A stretch of DNA of 64,000 nucleotides from Rhodobacteraceae bacterium F11138. Its GTDB lineage: Bacteria > Pseudomonadota > Alphaproteobacteria > Rhodobacterales > Rhodobacteraceae. The notes beneath the pieces were generated by a model. The model was not told where the DNA came from, did not search any database, and was given only the letters and a program-made list of their open reading frames with translations. Every line of letters begins with the position of its first letter. The first letter of the stretch is position 1. The translations under genes and the position numbers were made by a program. Below are positions 9,686-19,548 of this stretch, piece after piece. Where the stretch lies: the NCBI GenBank assembly GCA_016521575.1, contig JAEKDP010000002.1, positions 410,098 through 474,097 on the forward strand, written 5' to 3'.

Positions 9686-10617
9686 TCGATTTCATTCTCT
9701 CGGCCGAGGTTCAGGCCGCACGACAAGCCAACCGTCCGGTCGTGGCGCTGGAAAGCACCATAATCACCCACGGCATGCCCTATCCGCAGAATGTCGAGGT
9801 CGCCCGCCAGGTCGAGGATGACATTCGCGACACCGGCGCGACGCCTGCAACCATCGTCGTGCTAAACGGACGGCTGCATATCGGCCTGGAAGCGGAGCAG
9901 CTGACCGCTTTGGGGCAGGCGCAGGGCGTGGCCAAGCTGTCGCGCGCCGATCTCGCGGTCTGCATGGCCACGGGCGGCACCGGCTCGACCACCGTCGCGG
10001 CGACCATGATCGCCGCGCATCAGGCCGGGATCGACGTTTTCGCCACCGGCGGCATCGGCGGTGTCCACCAGGGGGCCGAGTCCACATTCGACATATCCGC
10101 CGACCTGCAGGAACTGGCCCAAACCCCTGTCACCGTCGTCGCCGCGGGGGCCAAGGCGATCCTGGACATCGCCAAGACCCTTGAAGTGCTGGAAACCCTG
10201 GGCGTTCCGGTAATCAGCGTCGGGCAGGACAATTTTCCCGCCTTCTGGTCGGCGCAATCGGCCCATCGCGCCCCGCTGCGGCTGGACGATCCGGCCCAGA
10301 TCGCGCAGGCGCATCACGCGCGCCGCCAACTGGGCATTCCCGGCGGTCAGCTGGTGGCCAATCCGATTCCACAAAACGACCAGATCCCGGCGGAAACCCT
10401 GGGTCCGATCATCGCCACCGCGCAGGCGGACGCGGCGCTTCACCGCATCAGCGGGAAAGCCGTGACCCCCTATCTGCTGCAACGCATCTTCGAACTGACC
10501 GAGGGACGATCCCTGGCCGCAAACATCGCGCTGGTACGCAACAATGCGCGGCTGGCCGGTCGCATCGCGCAGGCCATGGGCGGGATTGCCACATCTAACG
10601 GCAACACCGGCACATGA
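9682..10617 (+). CDS. psuG: Pseudouridine-5'-phosphate glycosidase
   Basis: PsuG reversibly splits pseudouridine 5'-phosphate into uracil and ribose 5-phosphate. The 311-aa product shows the family's most conserved blocks: VVALESTIITHGMPYP near residue 20, CMATGGTGSTTVAAT, FATGGIGGVHQGAE, and VVAAGAKAILDI. Length and motif order match the family. The GTG start overlaps the psuK stop. The pair lets the cell salvage the C-nucleoside released by RNA turnover. Confidence 0.94.
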   Translation: MIDFILSAEVQAARQANRPVVALESTIITHGMPYPQNVEVARQVEDDIRDTGATPATIVVLNGRLHIGLEAEQLTALGQAQGVAKLSRADLAVCMATGGTGSTTVAATMIAAHQAGIDVFATGGIGGVHQGAESTFDISADLQELAQTPVTVVAAGAKAILDIAKTLEVLETLGVPVISVGQDNFPAFWSAQSAHRAPLRLDDPAQIAQAHHARRQLGIPGGQLVANPIPQNDQIPAETLGPIIATAQADAALHRISGKAVTPYLLQRIFELTEGRSLAANIALVRNNARLAGRIAQAMGGIATSNGNTGT

Positions 10618-10677
10618 CCCCATTGTAGACAGGCCGCACAGCCCCTACCTTGGCTTTTGGAAATTTATGGAATCCCC

Positions 10678-11376
10678 ATGACCACGCCTTTTGACGATGA
10701 ACCGCTTGTCCGCAAGGCCAGCCTGTTTGCCCGGCTCCGCTCGTCGTTTTTGACCGGGCTGGTGGTGATTGCCCCTGTCGGGCTGACGATCTGGCTGATC
10801 TGGAGCGTGATCGGCTGGATCGACGGTGTCGTGTTGCCGCTAGTGCCGCATCGTCTGCGCCCGGAAGAATACATCGGGATCAACCTGCGCGGCGTCGGTG
10901 TCATCATTTTCCTGCTGTTCACGATCTTTGTCGGCTGGATCGCCAAGGGGCTGATCGGGCGCTCGCTTATTCGTTGGGGCGAAAGCTTTGTCGACCGGAT
11001 GCCGGTGGTGCGTTCGATCTATTCCGGCATCAAGCAGATTTCCGAAACCGTGTTTGCCCAGACCGAGCGCAGTTTCGAGAAAGCCTGCCTGATCGAATAT
11101 CCGCGCAAGGGGATCTATGCCATCGGTTTCGTCTCGACCCATGCCAAGGGTGAAATCGCCGAACGCGCCCAGACCACTGGCCAGATGCTCAGTATCTTTC
11201 TGCCCACGACACCGAACCCCACATCGGGGTTTTTGCTGTTTCTGCCCCGCGAAGACGTGATCGAACTGGATATGTCGGTCGAAGAAGCCGCCAAGCTGGT
11301 GATTTCGGCCGGGCTGGTCTATCCGAACGGCAAGGACCCCGCGGGACCGCCGGATATCCTGCTGCGCCGCAGCTGA
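10678..11376 (+). CDS. DUF502-family membrane protein
   Basis: The 232-aa protein has two hydrophobic segments (about residues 25-50, with GLVVIAPVGLTIWLIW, and about 70-92, with IIFLLFTIFVGW). They are followed by the conserved DUF502 region RMPVVRSIYSGIKQ and the soluble block TTPNPTSGFLLF. Function is unknown; homologues in plants (LCV-like) and bacteria are membrane-associated. I chose the ATG at 10678; an in-frame TTG at 10657 would add seven residues. It converges on the patatin gene with a 4-bp gap. Confidence 0.82.
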   Translation: MTTPFDDEPLVRKASLFARLRSSFLTGLVVIAPVGLTIWLIWSVIGWIDGVVLPLVPHRLRPEEYIGINLRGVGVIIFLLFTIFVGWIAKGLIGRSLIRWGESFVDRMPVVRSIYSGIKQISETVFAQTERSFEKACLIEYPRKGIYAIGFVSTHAKGEIAERAQTTGQMLSIFLPTTPNPTSGFLLFLPREDVIELDMSVEEAAKLVISAGLVYPNGKDPAGPPDILLRRS

Positions 11377-11380
11377 ACAG

Positions 11381-12415
11381 TCAGCCGTACATCTCGGACA
11401 GATCTATGGTGCCGCGCCGGTTCAGATCGTCCCTGTGGGCGGCCAGAAAGGCATCGGCCGCCGTCCGTCCTGCGGTCTTGAGCCGATCCAGGATAAAGGC
11501 ATTGGGCATCAGTTTCGTCGCCACCGACAATTCGTTCATCAACGCGTCATCCGATATCATGTGCACCAACACGCGGTTCTTGCGTTCGGTGGACAGGGTG
11601 CCGTCGTCCAGCAGACGCTGAACAAAGGCGATCGCGCGCAGTTCTCGCAACAGCGACGCGTTGAAACTGATCTCGTTGATCCGGTTCTGGATCTGATGCG
11701 GCGTCACCGGCACCGCTTCGCGTTCGATCGGATTGATGTTGATGACCACGATATCGGCCGGAAATCGTTCCGGAAACAGGGGAAACAGCGCCGGGTTCCC
11801 GGCATAGCCGCCATCCCAATAGGATTCGGTCCGCCCAGTGTCGGGATCGTCGATTTCGACCGCCTGGAACATGGTGGGCAAGCAGGCAGAGGCCAGAATG
11901 GCCGGGGTGGTGATATCATCGTTCGCAAACACCCGTATCTTGCCGGTCCGCACGCAGGTTGCGCAGATGAACAGCTCTGGCCCTGCCGACGCACAGACCT
12001 TGTCGAAATCGAAACGCTGCACGATCTCTTCCAACGGGTTGTGATAGAACGGACCATAGCTATAGGGCGATACGACGCGCGACCAGAGATCTGCAAAGGC
12101 AAAGGCAGGCGAATATTCTATGGCGCGGGCCACCTGGCCGGGGTTGATGCCCTGGGTCCAATCGCTCAGCCAGGTTTGCTGTTGTGCACCGACCTGCCCC
12201 CACAGCCAGTCCAGATTTTCCCGCGCCCCGTCCCGGCCGCCCGAAACCAGCCCGGCCTTCAACGCGGCACCGTTCAACGCCCCCGCAGAGGTGCCCGATA
12301 TTCCGGCAATCTCAATGTCCTCGTCTTCCAGGATCCGATCCAGCACGCCCCAGGTAAAGGCCCCATGTGCGCCGCCGCCCTGAAGGGCCAGGTTTATGTG
12401 CTTGGTCTCGGCCAT
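11381..12415 (-). CDS. Patatin-like phospholipase
   Basis: This 344-aa serine lipase of the patatin class has the oxyanion motif LQGGGAHGAF (residues 10-19), the nucleophile elbow GTSAG (about 41-45) and the Ser/Asp dyad partner DGG in SYWDGGYAG. No signal peptide or membrane segment is visible, so it is probably cytosolic or peripherally membrane-bound. It would hydrolyse acyl esters of phospholipids or storage lipids; the substrate is unknown. It is followed upstream by a 95-bp gap to lolD. Confidence 0.88.
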   Translation of the reverse strand: MAETKHINLALQGGGAHGAFTWGVLDRILEDEDIEIAGISGTSAGALNGAALKAGLVSGGRDGARENLDWLWGQVGAQQQTWLSDWTQGINPGQVARAIEYSPAFAFADLWSRVVSPYSYGPFYHNPLEEIVQRFDFDKVCASAGPELFICATCVRTGKIRVFANDDITTPAILASACLPTMFQAVEIDDPDTGRTESYWDGGYAGNPALFPLFPERFPADIVVININPIEREAVPVTPHQIQNRINEISFNASLLRELRAIAFVQRLLDDGTLSTERKNRVLVHMISDDALMNELSVATKLMPNAFILDRLKTAGRTAADAFLAAHRDDLNRRGTIDLSEMYG

Positions 12416-12510
12416 CGATTGAATTTCCTTTTGCCGAAATCATTCAAGGCTGCGGTTCAGGGATTGCCCGGTTCACCGCGATCGGATCTGCCGGATTCGG
12501 TGCGCCCTTT

Positions 12511-13203
12511 CTAACTGGTCGTGACCTCGGCCAAATGCCCGCTGTCAAGCCGCAGCACACGATCCATGCGCGCCGCCAGTTCCAGGTTATGCGTGGCGAT
12601 CACCGCAGACAAGCCGCTGTCCGCGACCAGATCCATCAATGCGCCAAAGACCTGATCCGAAGTTTCCGGATCCAGATTGCCGGTCGGTTCATCCGCCAGC
12701 AACAGACGCGGCGTATTCGCCAGGGCGCGGCAGAAGGCGACGCGCTGTTGTTCGCCGCCTGACAGGGCCGCAGGGCGATGACTGGCCCGCGCCGCGATTC
12801 CGACCCTGTCCAGCAAGCTCTCTGCCCGCTGTCTTGCATCGATCCGGGACACCCCGTTTGCCAGTTGCGGCAACAGGATGTTTTCAACCGCCGAAAATTC
12901 GGGCAGCAGGTGATGAAACTGATAGACAAATCCGACATCCCGGCGGCGCACGGCGGTACGCGCCCGGTCATCTTCAGCGGTCATGTTCTGGCCGCAGATC
13001 GTCACCTGCCCAGCGTCCGCCACATCCAGCAATCCGGCAATGTGCAACAGCGTCGACTTGCCCGCGCCAGAAGGTGCGACCAATGCCACCACCTGCCCCG
13101 GTGCAACGCTCAGATCGGTGCCGCGCAGCACCTGCACTTCGGCCGGGGTGCCCGCCTTGTAGGTCTTTGCGATGCCCGACAGTTCCAGAACCGGTTCACT
13201 CAT
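12511..13203 (-). CDS. lolD: Lipoprotein-releasing ABC transporter ATPase LolD
   Basis: This 230-aa ABC ATPase powers extraction of outer-membrane lipoproteins from the inner membrane together with the LolC/E-type permease. Walker A is in [11 protein letters not shown], the Q-loop region is in [15 protein letters not shown], the signature is [10 protein letters not shown] and Walker B is [12 protein letters not shown]. The ATG overlaps the stop of the upstream permease by 8 nt. A MacB-like exporter is the alternative, but the single coupled FtsX-type permease fits Lol better. Confidence 0.9.
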   Translation of the reverse strand: MSEPVLELSGIAKTYKAGTPAEVQVLRGTDLSVAPGQVVALVAPSGAGKSTLLHIAGLLDVADAGQVTICGQNMTAEDDRARTAVRRRDVGFVYQFHHLLPEFSAVENILLPQLANGVSRIDARQRAESLLDRVGIAARASHRPAALSGGEQQRVAFCRALANTPRLLLADEPTGNLDPETSDQVFGALMDLVADSGLSAVIATHNLELAARMDRVLRLDSGHLAEVTTS

Positions 13204-14482
13204 ATCGCAAGGCCTCGACAGGATTCATCCGCGCCGCGCGCCGGGCCGGGAACAGCGTGACCACAAACGACAGGCCCAGCGACAAGGCAACGGCAGACAA
13301 CACGTCCGACAGGTGCAGTTCCGCCGGCAGATTATAGATACCCCGGATGGACGGGTCCCAGACACCGCCGCCCATCATGTAGTTCACGAATGAAAAGATC
13401 GGATCGATGTAGATGGCAAACAGGCACCCCAGGATCACCCCCATCAGGGTGCCGATCAGCCCGGTAAAGGCTCCGCAGATAAAGAACACCCGCATGATCG
13501 AACCTTCGCTCAGCCCGACGGTGCGCAGAATGCCGATATCGCGGCCCTTGTTCTTGACCAGCATGATCAGCCCGGACACGATATTCATCGCCGCGATCAA
13601 GACCAGGATCGACAGGATGATGAACATCACGTTGTCTTCAACCTCAAGCGCGCGCAGAAACCCGCCCGCAGAATCGCGCCAGGACCAGACCTGCACCCCG
13701 TCCCCCGCCGCGCGCAGGATATCCAGCGCCACCGGGTTGACGTTTTCCGGGTCCTCCACCATCACCTCCAGCTCGTCCGCAACGCCTTCGCGGTTGAAAA
13801 AGCTCTGTGCCTCGGCAAAGGGCAGATACACCCGGGTTCGGTCAATGTCATAGCGTCCGGCGGAAAAGACATAGACCACCTCATAGGCATTGACCCGCGG
13901 ACTGGTCCCGAATGCGGTGCGCACCCCGTCAGGCGAGGTCAGCTTGATCCGGTCCCCGACCCCGGCCCCGATGGCCCGCGCGACACCCGAGCCGATGGCG
14001 ATGCCTTCATCAAACCGCGACAGATCGCCATAGGACTGCTGACTTTGCGCGATGCCCGGCAGCCCGTTCAGATCTGCGGCTGCGATTCCGAACACCTCGA
14101 CCCCCGAACTGCTGGTGCCATGACTGGCCAGCACCTGCCCCTTGACCAGGGGCGCAACCCGCGTCACGCCCTGAACCCGCGCCACCCTGTCCGCCACCGC
14201 GGCATAGTCATCCATGGTGCGATCCAAACGGCCCTGGGCGTCCATCGTTCCCGCGGAATAGACCGTCACATGCGCATTCGCCCCCAGGATGGTGCCGACG
14301 AATTCCGACCGAAAACCCGAGCGCACCGCCAACGTCGCGATCAGCGCGAACACCGCCAGCGTGATGCCGACCAGGCTGATCCACGTCATCACGCTGACGC
14401 CGCCTTCGGCCCGGCGCGCGCGCAGATACCGCCACGCGATCATCCATTCAAACGGGGCAAAGGGGGGCGGTGTTCTGGTCAT
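13196..14482 (-). CDS. lolC: Lipoprotein-releasing system permease, LolC/LolE family
   Basis: The 428-aa protein has an N-terminal membrane segment (about residues 35-55, in MTWISLVGITLAVF), a periplasmic domain of about 220 residues, and three C-terminal FtsX-type membrane helices (about 285-310, 330-360 and 395-415). It ends in the LolC/E-like [18 protein letters not shown]. Only one permease gene is present beside lolD, so it probably forms a homodimer (LolF-like) as in many alphaproteobacteria. The chosen ATG has agga 8 nt upstream. Confidence 0.88.
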   Translation of the reverse strand: MTRTPPPFAPFEWMIAWRYLRARRAEGGVSVMTWISLVGITLAVFALIATLAVRSGFRSEFVGTILGANAHVTVYSAGTMDAQGRLDRTMDDYAAVADRVARVQGVTRVAPLVKGQVLASHGTSSSGVEVFGIAAADLNGLPGIAQSQQSYGDLSRFDEGIAIGSGVARAIGAGVGDRIKLTSPDGVRTAFGTSPRVNAYEVVYVFSAGRYDIDRTRVYLPFAEAQSFFNREGVADELEVMVEDPENVNPVALDILRAAGDGVQVWSWRDSAGGFLRALEVEDNVMFIILSILVLIAAMNIVSGLIMLVKNKGRDIGILRTVGLSEGSIMRVFFICGAFTGLIGTLMGVILGCLFAIYIDPIFSFVNYMMGGGVWDPSIRGIYNLPAELHLSDVLSAVALSLGLSFVVTLFPARRAARMNPVEALRYE

Positions 14483-14571
14483 GGGGGTTCCTGTCAAACT
14501 GCCGCGATACCTGAGCATCGGCACGGCAATGGTCAAGCCGGAAAGTAAGCCCGACGGCGAAGACGCGCCGC

Positions 14572-15354
14572 TTATCCGTCCCTGTAGGGTGGCAAATCCG
14601 CTGCAAGCGCGGGACGCCGCCTGGTCATGGCCCGCAGGCGCCAGCTGTTAAGAAACCGCTTGAATTCCTTGCGCGCCCGGTAAAGCGGAGGCCCCTTGGC
14701 GGTCCGCCCCGGATCCCGCTGCTCGCGCAGGCTGGCTGGGCCGGTGGGTACGGCAGGTGCCTCGCAGCACATGCGCTGCACAGCCACGCCCGGCGACAAT
14801 TGCACCGGACACAGCCCGGCACGCGACCGGAACAGGAAATCATCCAGCGTCTCGCAATAGGTGGCGCTGTCGACCAGCAACCGCTGCGCCGCCGACTTTG
14901 ACAGTGCATAACAGGCGGCACTGGGCACGGCTTCGACGATCTCCCAGACCACCCAGCCATTCATCCCGGTTTCGGCCCCGTACCGTCGGTGTGCGCCGAA
15001 GCCGTCGAGCTTGACCACCCCGAACCTGTCGCTATCCAGCCGTTTCAGAAATTTCGGCATCTCTTCGGAAACAAGGATGTCATCCTCGCAAACGATCCCT
15101 TGCGCATCATCGCTGTCGACGATCCGCTGCCATGCCTTGCGATGACTTTCGAACACCGCCTGCTCCGAGCGTTTCAGTTCCCAGCGGTCACGCCAGCTGT
15201 GCGGGGCATAGCCGGGTGCGGCGAAATCCGGCGCCGCCGCATCCACCGCCGGCATTCGCTCGACCATCTCATCGACCCCGGCGCGCGCGAATTCCTGCGC
15301 GATGTCGCACCAGCGGTTCGCGTCCCGGTCCAGGTTGATGACGTAGATCCGCAG
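14572..15354 (-). CDS. Glycosyltransferase family 25 (LPS biosynthesis type), start uncertain
   Basis: The frame encodes GT25 features: IYVINLDRD at the very beginning, then FESHRKAWQRIV and GIVCEDDI with the metal-binding acidic pair. GT25 enzymes add sugars, often galactose, to lipooligosaccharide. The conserved YVINLDRD block lies upstream of the first in-frame ATG (15265-15267), and no ATG, GTG or TTG precedes it before the upstream gene's coding region. A CTG at 15352-15354, five bases past the stop of the upstream glycosyltransferase, is the most plausible start (260 aa) through translational coupling. The conventional ATG would give 231 aa and lose the conserved motif. The C-terminus is basic. 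Confidence 0.75.
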   Translation of the reverse strand: MRIYVINLDRDANRWCDIAQEFARAGVDEMVERMPAVDAAAPDFAAPGYAPHSWRDRWELKRSEQAVFESHRKAWQRIVDSDDAQGIVCEDDILVSEEMPKFLKRLDSDRFGVVKLDGFGAHRRYGAETGMNGWVVWEIVEAVPSAACYALSKSAAQRLLVDSATYCETLDDFLFRSRAGLCPVQLSPGVAVQRMCCEAPAVPTGPASLREQRDPGRTAKGPPLYRARKEFKRFLNSWRLRAMTRRRPALAADLPPYRDG

Positions 15355-15358
15355 AACC

Positions 15359-16267
15359 CTAGCCTTCCAGATTGTTCCATGTGCGCCATGGCTGCAGACG
15401 TCGCCGCAGGGTCTTGATGAAACTGTAGCGCGCGGCCTTGCGCAGCACCGGATTGCCCGAGCCCGCCCGATAGAGAGCAGCAGACAGCCCCAAAGGCAGT
15501 TGCCCGATCCGGAACCAGTTCAGGCAATCCTGGTCGGAAAACTCCGAAAAATCGAAGTAGCGCTGGTAGTTCTTTTTCCAGCACTTCACCATTTCCGACG
15601 CGGTTCTAGGCAGGTCGGACGAGATTCCACCGCGGCGAAACACCGCGATCGGCACCTGTGAAGAACTGCCGCTGTACCCCCCCAGTATCATCCGCAGAAC
15701 CATGTCGTAATCTGCCACGATCTTGAATTCCAGATCGTGCCCGCCCAATTCCTGAAACACCGCACGTCGGATCAGCGTGGAATTGTGGCAAAAGGGTATG
15801 CTTTGCAGGATGCCCTTGCTGCTCAGACGTTTCACATGTTTGACCGTCTGGTCCGAATCGACGAACAGCGTTTCGCCAAAGGCATAGTCGGATCTTGCCT
15901 TAGCAAGATGTTCCTGCATCCGCGCAAGTGAATCTGGTTCAGCGATCAGGTCATCGGAATTCAGGAAAATGACATAGTCGCCTGTGCTGGCGGCGACTGC
16001 CTTGTTCATCGCGTCATACAGCCCGCTGTCCGGTTCGCTGAAGAAACGCACCGGGACCGGGGCACCGCCCTGCCGCAGCGTGGCGATCTTGTCTTCGATC
16101 AGCGCCTGGGTGCCGTCATTTGATGCCCCGTCCCAGATGACATGTTCAAGTCCGGTCGCGGTCTGGCCCTGGACGCAGTCCATCACGTCGAGAATCGCAT
16201 CCCGCCGCCCGGCCTCGATCAGGTTCCAGGTGACGGTAATGACCGAAATCGACGGTGTGGCGGTCAT
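15359..16267 (-). CDS. Glycosyltransferase family 2
   Basis: The 302-aa protein is a GT-A-fold family 2 transferase. It shows [10 protein letters not shown] (residues 7-16), the DGASNDGT loop, the acceptor-side [14 protein letters not shown], and [11 protein letters not shown] with the nucleotide-sugar/metal-binding acidic residues. It acts at the cytoplasmic face, probably in polysaccharide or LPS assembly with the coupled GT25 gene downstream. Its ATG overlaps the proS stop by 4 nt. No membrane segments are seen. Confidence 0.87.
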   Translation of the reverse strand: MTATPSISVITVTWNLIEAGRRDAILDVMDCVQGQTATGLEHVIWDGASNDGTQALIEDKIATLRQGGAPVPVRFFSEPDSGLYDAMNKAVAASTGDYVIFLNSDDLIAEPDSLARMQEHLAKARSDYAFGETLFVDSDQTVKHVKRLSSKGILQSIPFCHNSTLIRRAVFQELGGHDLEFKIVADYDMVLRMILGGYSGSSSQVPIAVFRRGGISSDLPRTASEMVKCWKKNYQRYFDFSEFSDQDCLNWFRIGQLPLGLSAALYRAGSGNPVLRKAARYSFIKTLRRRLQPWRTWNNLEG

Positions 16268-17610
16268 GTCTTTCCGGTTTTCCCGTAGATCGCGGCGATC
16301 TTCGCCACCGCCTGTTCGGGCGGCAGTTCCTCGCTTTCGCCGGTTTTGCGGCTGGTCAGTTCGACGACCCCGTTTTTCAATCCGCGCGGGCCGACGGTGA
16401 TGCGCCAGGGCAAGCCGATCAGGTCCATCGTCGCGAATTTGCCTCCGGCGCGTTCCTTGCGGTCATCATAGAGCGGTTCCAGCCCCAGCGCGGTCAGCGA
16501 CGCATACAGCGTCTCACACGCCGCATCGGCATCGGAATCGCCCTGTTTCAGGTTGACGATGCCGCAATGGAACGGCGTCACGCCTTCGGGCCAGATGATG
16601 CCCCGGTCATCGTGGCTGGCTTCGATGATCGCCCCCAACAGGCGCGACACCCCGATGCCGTGGCTGCCCATATGCACCGGAACCTGTTTGCCGTCCGGCG
16701 TCTGCACCGTCGCACCCAACGCATCGGAATACTTGGTGCCGAAATAGAAGATCTGCCCGACCTCGATGCCGCGCGCGCTGCGGCGACGGGCCTCGGGCAC
16801 CTGTTGAAACAGCGCCTCGTCGTGGGTTTCGTCGGTGCGGGCATAGCGGCTGGTGAATTCTTCCAGCACCGCCTGACATTGCTGCACGTTGTCATAGTCG
16901 ATCTCGCGGTCGCCGAATTTCAGATCGGTGATCTCGCTGTCATAGAAGACCTCGGATTCGCCGGTTTCCGCCAGCACCAGGAATTCGTGGGTATAATCGC
17001 CGCCGATCGGGCCGCCATCGGCGCGCATCGGGATCGCCTGCAACCCCATGCGTTCGTAGGTGCGCAGATAGCTGACCAGGTGCCGGTTATAGGCGTGCAG
17101 CGCGTCCTCTTTCGTGACGTCGAAGTTGTAGCCGTCCTTCATCAGGAATTCACGACCGCGCATCACGCCAAAGCGGGGGCGGATCTCGTCGCGGAACTTC
17201 CACTGGATGTGGTAGAGCGTCAGCGGCAGATCCTTGTAGCTGCTCACATGGCTGCGGAAAATGTCGGTGATCAGTTCTTCGTTGGTCGGACCATACAGCA
17301 TGTCGCGCCCGTGGCGGTCGGTGATCCGCAGCATCTCTTCGCCATAGTCTTCATAGCGCCCGCTCTCGCGCCACAGATCCGCCGATTGCAGCGTCGGCAT
17401 CAACATCGGAATGTGACCGGCGCGCTGCTGTTCTTCATGCACGATCTTTTCGATATTGCGCAGCACCTTGTAGCCCAGCGGCAACCAGGAATAGATACCC
17501 GCCTGGGCCTGTTTGATCATGCCGGCACGCAACATCAGCCGGTGGCTGACGATCTGGGCTTCGGCGGGATTCTCTTTGAGGACAGGCAGGAAGTAACGGG
17601 ACAGGCGCAT
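16264..17610 (-). CDS. proS: Prolyl-tRNA synthetase
   Basis: This class II aminoacyl-tRNA synthetase charges tRNA-Pro. The 448-aa length is the short alphaproteobacterial form, which lacks the large INS editing domain between motifs 2 and 3. Motif 1 lies in [20 protein letters not shown], motif 2 in [21 protein letters not shown], and motif 3 in [15 protein letters not shown]. The C-terminal anticodon-binding domain follows. The ATG at 17610 starts the family-typical MRLSRYFLP. It heads a coupled run proS-GT2-GT25. Confidence 0.96.
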   Translation of the reverse strand: MRLSRYFLPVLKENPAEAQIVSHRLMLRAGMIKQAQAGIYSWLPLGYKVLRNIEKIVHEEQQRAGHIPMLMPTLQSADLWRESGRYEDYGEEMLRITDRHGRDMLYGPTNEELITDIFRSHVSSYKDLPLTLYHIQWKFRDEIRPRFGVMRGREFLMKDGYNFDVTKEDALHAYNRHLVSYLRTYERMGLQAIPMRADGGPIGGDYTHEFLVLAETGESEVFYDSEITDLKFGDREIDYDNVQQCQAVLEEFTSRYARTDETHDEALFQQVPEARRRSARGIEVGQIFYFGTKYSDALGATVQTPDGKQVPVHMGSHGIGVSRLLGAIIEASHDDRGIIWPEGVTPFHCGIVNLKQGDSDADAACETLYASLTALGLEPLYDDRKERAGGKFATMDLIGLPWRITVGPRGLKNGVVELTSRKTGESEELPPEQAVAKIAAIYGKTGKT

Positions 17611-17798
17611 GTGCGGTCTCTTTATGGAACGAAGTTTATCGCGGTCTATGCCAAACCGGCACTTCAGGCAATCGGAGACGACAGAAATGCGTGACGACGC
17701 CGGTATTCGACCCCTTGGCATGGCGCGCGGGCTTGCGGCCCCTTGAAACCTGCCCTCTCATAAGCGATTTGAGATCAGGTCAGGATTGAAAGGTTTAC

Positions 17799-18866
17799 AT
17801 GGCACTTCCGGTCAAGGAGCAGCTCAGGTACTGGGGCATCGCATTGGCGGTGTTCGCCATCGTTCTCTGGTTTCTGGGCGATGTGCTGTTGCCCTTTGTG
17901 CTGGGCAGCGCAATCGCCTATTTCATCGATCCGGTCGCCGACCGGCTGGAACGCGCCGGCCTGTCGCGCGTCGCGGCCACCGCATTGATCACGATCATGG
18001 CGGTGCTGGTCGCGGTGATCATGGGGCTTCTGGTCATTCCGACGCTGATCAAGCAGACGGTCGGACTGATCGATGTGATGCCACAGGTGTTGCGCGATCT
18101 GCAGAATTTCGCCAGTACGCATTTCCCATCGCTGTTCATCGAAGGTTCTACCGCGCGCGAAACCCTGAACAGCATCGGAGAGGCGATCAAGGAACGCGGC
18201 CCCGCCCTGATCGAGTCCTTTCTGGGGTCGGCCGTTTCCCTGCTCAACATCGTGGTGCTTCTGGTCGTGGTGCCGGTGGTGTCGGTCTATATGTTGCTGG
18301 ACTGGGACCGCATGGTCGCCCGTCTTGACGAATTGCTGCCGCGCGACCATGCCCCGGTGATTCGCAGCCTCGCCAGCGATATCGACGACACGCTGGCCTC
18401 GTTCATACGCGGCATGGGCACGGTCAGCCTGATACTGGGCACCTATTACGCCATCGCCCTGATGGTGGTCGGGCTGCAATTCGGTCTGGTGGTCGGATTC
18501 ATCGCCGGCCTTGTCACCTTTATCCCCTATCTTGGCGCATTGATCGGCGGATCCCTGGCGATCGGGCTGGCGTTGTTCCAGTTCTGGGGCGAATGGGCCT
18601 CGATCGGGATGGTGGCGGCAATCTTCGTGATCGGACAGGTGGTCGAAGGCAATTTTTTGACCCCCAAGCTGGTCGGGGGCTCGATCGGGCTGCACCCGGT
18701 CTGGCTGCTGCTGGCCTTGTCGGTTTTTGGCGCATTGTTCGGCTTTGTCGGCATGCTGGTGGCGGTTCCGGTGGCGGCGGCATTGGGTGTGGTCGCACGC
18801 TTTGCGGTCGGACAATACCTTGGCAGCATATTGTACCGGGGTCAGTCAGACCGGGACACCGAATAA
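17799..18866 (+). CDS. AI-2E/PerM family membrane transporter
   Basis: The 355-aa protein has about seven to eight membrane segments and the family's conserved GLVTFIPYLGALIGGSLAI block (about residues 238-256). It also has FVIGQVVEGNFLTPKLVG and a C-terminal helical pair. Members export small molecules or act as Na+/H+ antiporters; the substrate here cannot be read from sequence. The stop lies 1 bp before the hdaA ATG, so the two genes are almost certainly co-transcribed, an arrangement I recall as common in alphaproteobacteria. Confidence 0.88.
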   Translation: MALPVKEQLRYWGIALAVFAIVLWFLGDVLLPFVLGSAIAYFIDPVADRLERAGLSRVAATALITIMAVLVAVIMGLLVIPTLIKQTVGLIDVMPQVLRDLQNFASTHFPSLFIEGSTARETLNSIGEAIKERGPALIESFLGSAVSLLNIVVLLVVVPVVSVYMLLDWDRMVARLDELLPRDHAPVIRSLASDIDDTLASFIRGMGTVSLILGTYYAIALMVVGLQFGLVVGFIAGLVTFIPYLGALIGGSLAIGLALFQFWGEWASIGMVAAIFVIGQVVEGNFLTPKLVGGSIGLHPVWLLLALSVFGALFGFVGMLVAVPVAAALGVVARFAVGQYLGSILYRGQSDRDTE

Positions 18867-18867
18867 A

Positions 18868-19548
18868 ATGGCCGAACAGCTCAGTTTCGATCTGCCCGCC
18901 AAACCGGTGCTGGGCCGGGACGATTTCTTTGTTTCGCCCGCCAACGCGCTGGCCGTCGCCATGATTGAAGCGCCCCAAAGCTGGCCCGCCGGCAAGCTGG
19001 TTCTGACCGGGCCTGCCGGTGCAGGCAAGACACACCTGACCCATGTATGGGCCGACAGCACCGGTGCCCGGATATTGAGCGCGCCGGATCTGGTCGGGCA
19101 GGATATACCGGCACTGTCGCAGGGGCCGGTCGCCGTCGAAGACGCCCCGGCCATCGCTACGAACACCCCGGCGCAGAATGCGTTGTTTCACCTGCACAAC
19201 CTGTTGATGGCCCAAGGACAGCGCCTGTTGATCACCGGACGTTCGTCGCCGAACCTGTGGAACCTGTCGCTGCCCGATCTGCAAAGCCGGGTGCAGGGCG
19301 CGGCGCATATCGCATTGGATGCGCCGGACGACCGGCTCCTGGCGGCGGTGCTGGCCAAGCTGTTCGCGGACCGCCAGATTACGCCAAGACCCGATGTCAT
19401 CCCCTATCTTCTGCACCGTATGGATCGTTCGTTTCTGGCTGCGACCCATATCGTTGAGCGGCTGGACAGGGCCGCGCTGGCACAGGGGCGCACCCTGTCA
19501 CGGCGACTGGCAGGGGAAATTCTGGAGGTTCCAGAAGCAAATGGATAA
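18868..19548 (+). CDS. hdaA: DnaA-homologous replication regulator HdaA
   Basis: The 226-aa protein is an AAA+ module related to DnaA domain III, without the DNA-binding domain IV. The N-terminal QLSFDLP (residues 4-10) matches the sliding-clamp-binding motif of Hda proteins. Walker A is GPAGAGKTH (48-56). With the DnaN clamp it stimulates ATP hydrolysis by DnaA after initiation and so limits re-initiation. Its end overlaps the likely ppk start by 8 nt, with ggagg about 12 nt before that start. Confidence 0.87.
   Translation: MAEQLSFDLPAKPVLGRDDFFVSPANALAVAMIEAPQSWPAGKLVLTGPAGAGKTHLTHVWADSTGARILSAPDLVGQDIPALSQGPVAVEDAPAIATNTPAQNALFHLHNLLMAQGQRLLITGRSSPNLWNLSLPDLQSRVQGAAHIALDAPDDRLLAAVLAKLFADRQITPRPDVIPYLLHRMDRSFLAATHIVERLDRAALAQGRTLSRRLAGEILEVPEANG

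Noticed and set aside
16255-17694. A 479-codon plus-strand frame opposite proS
   Set aside because: proS is intact on the minus strand with all class II motifs; the opposite frame is compositional.
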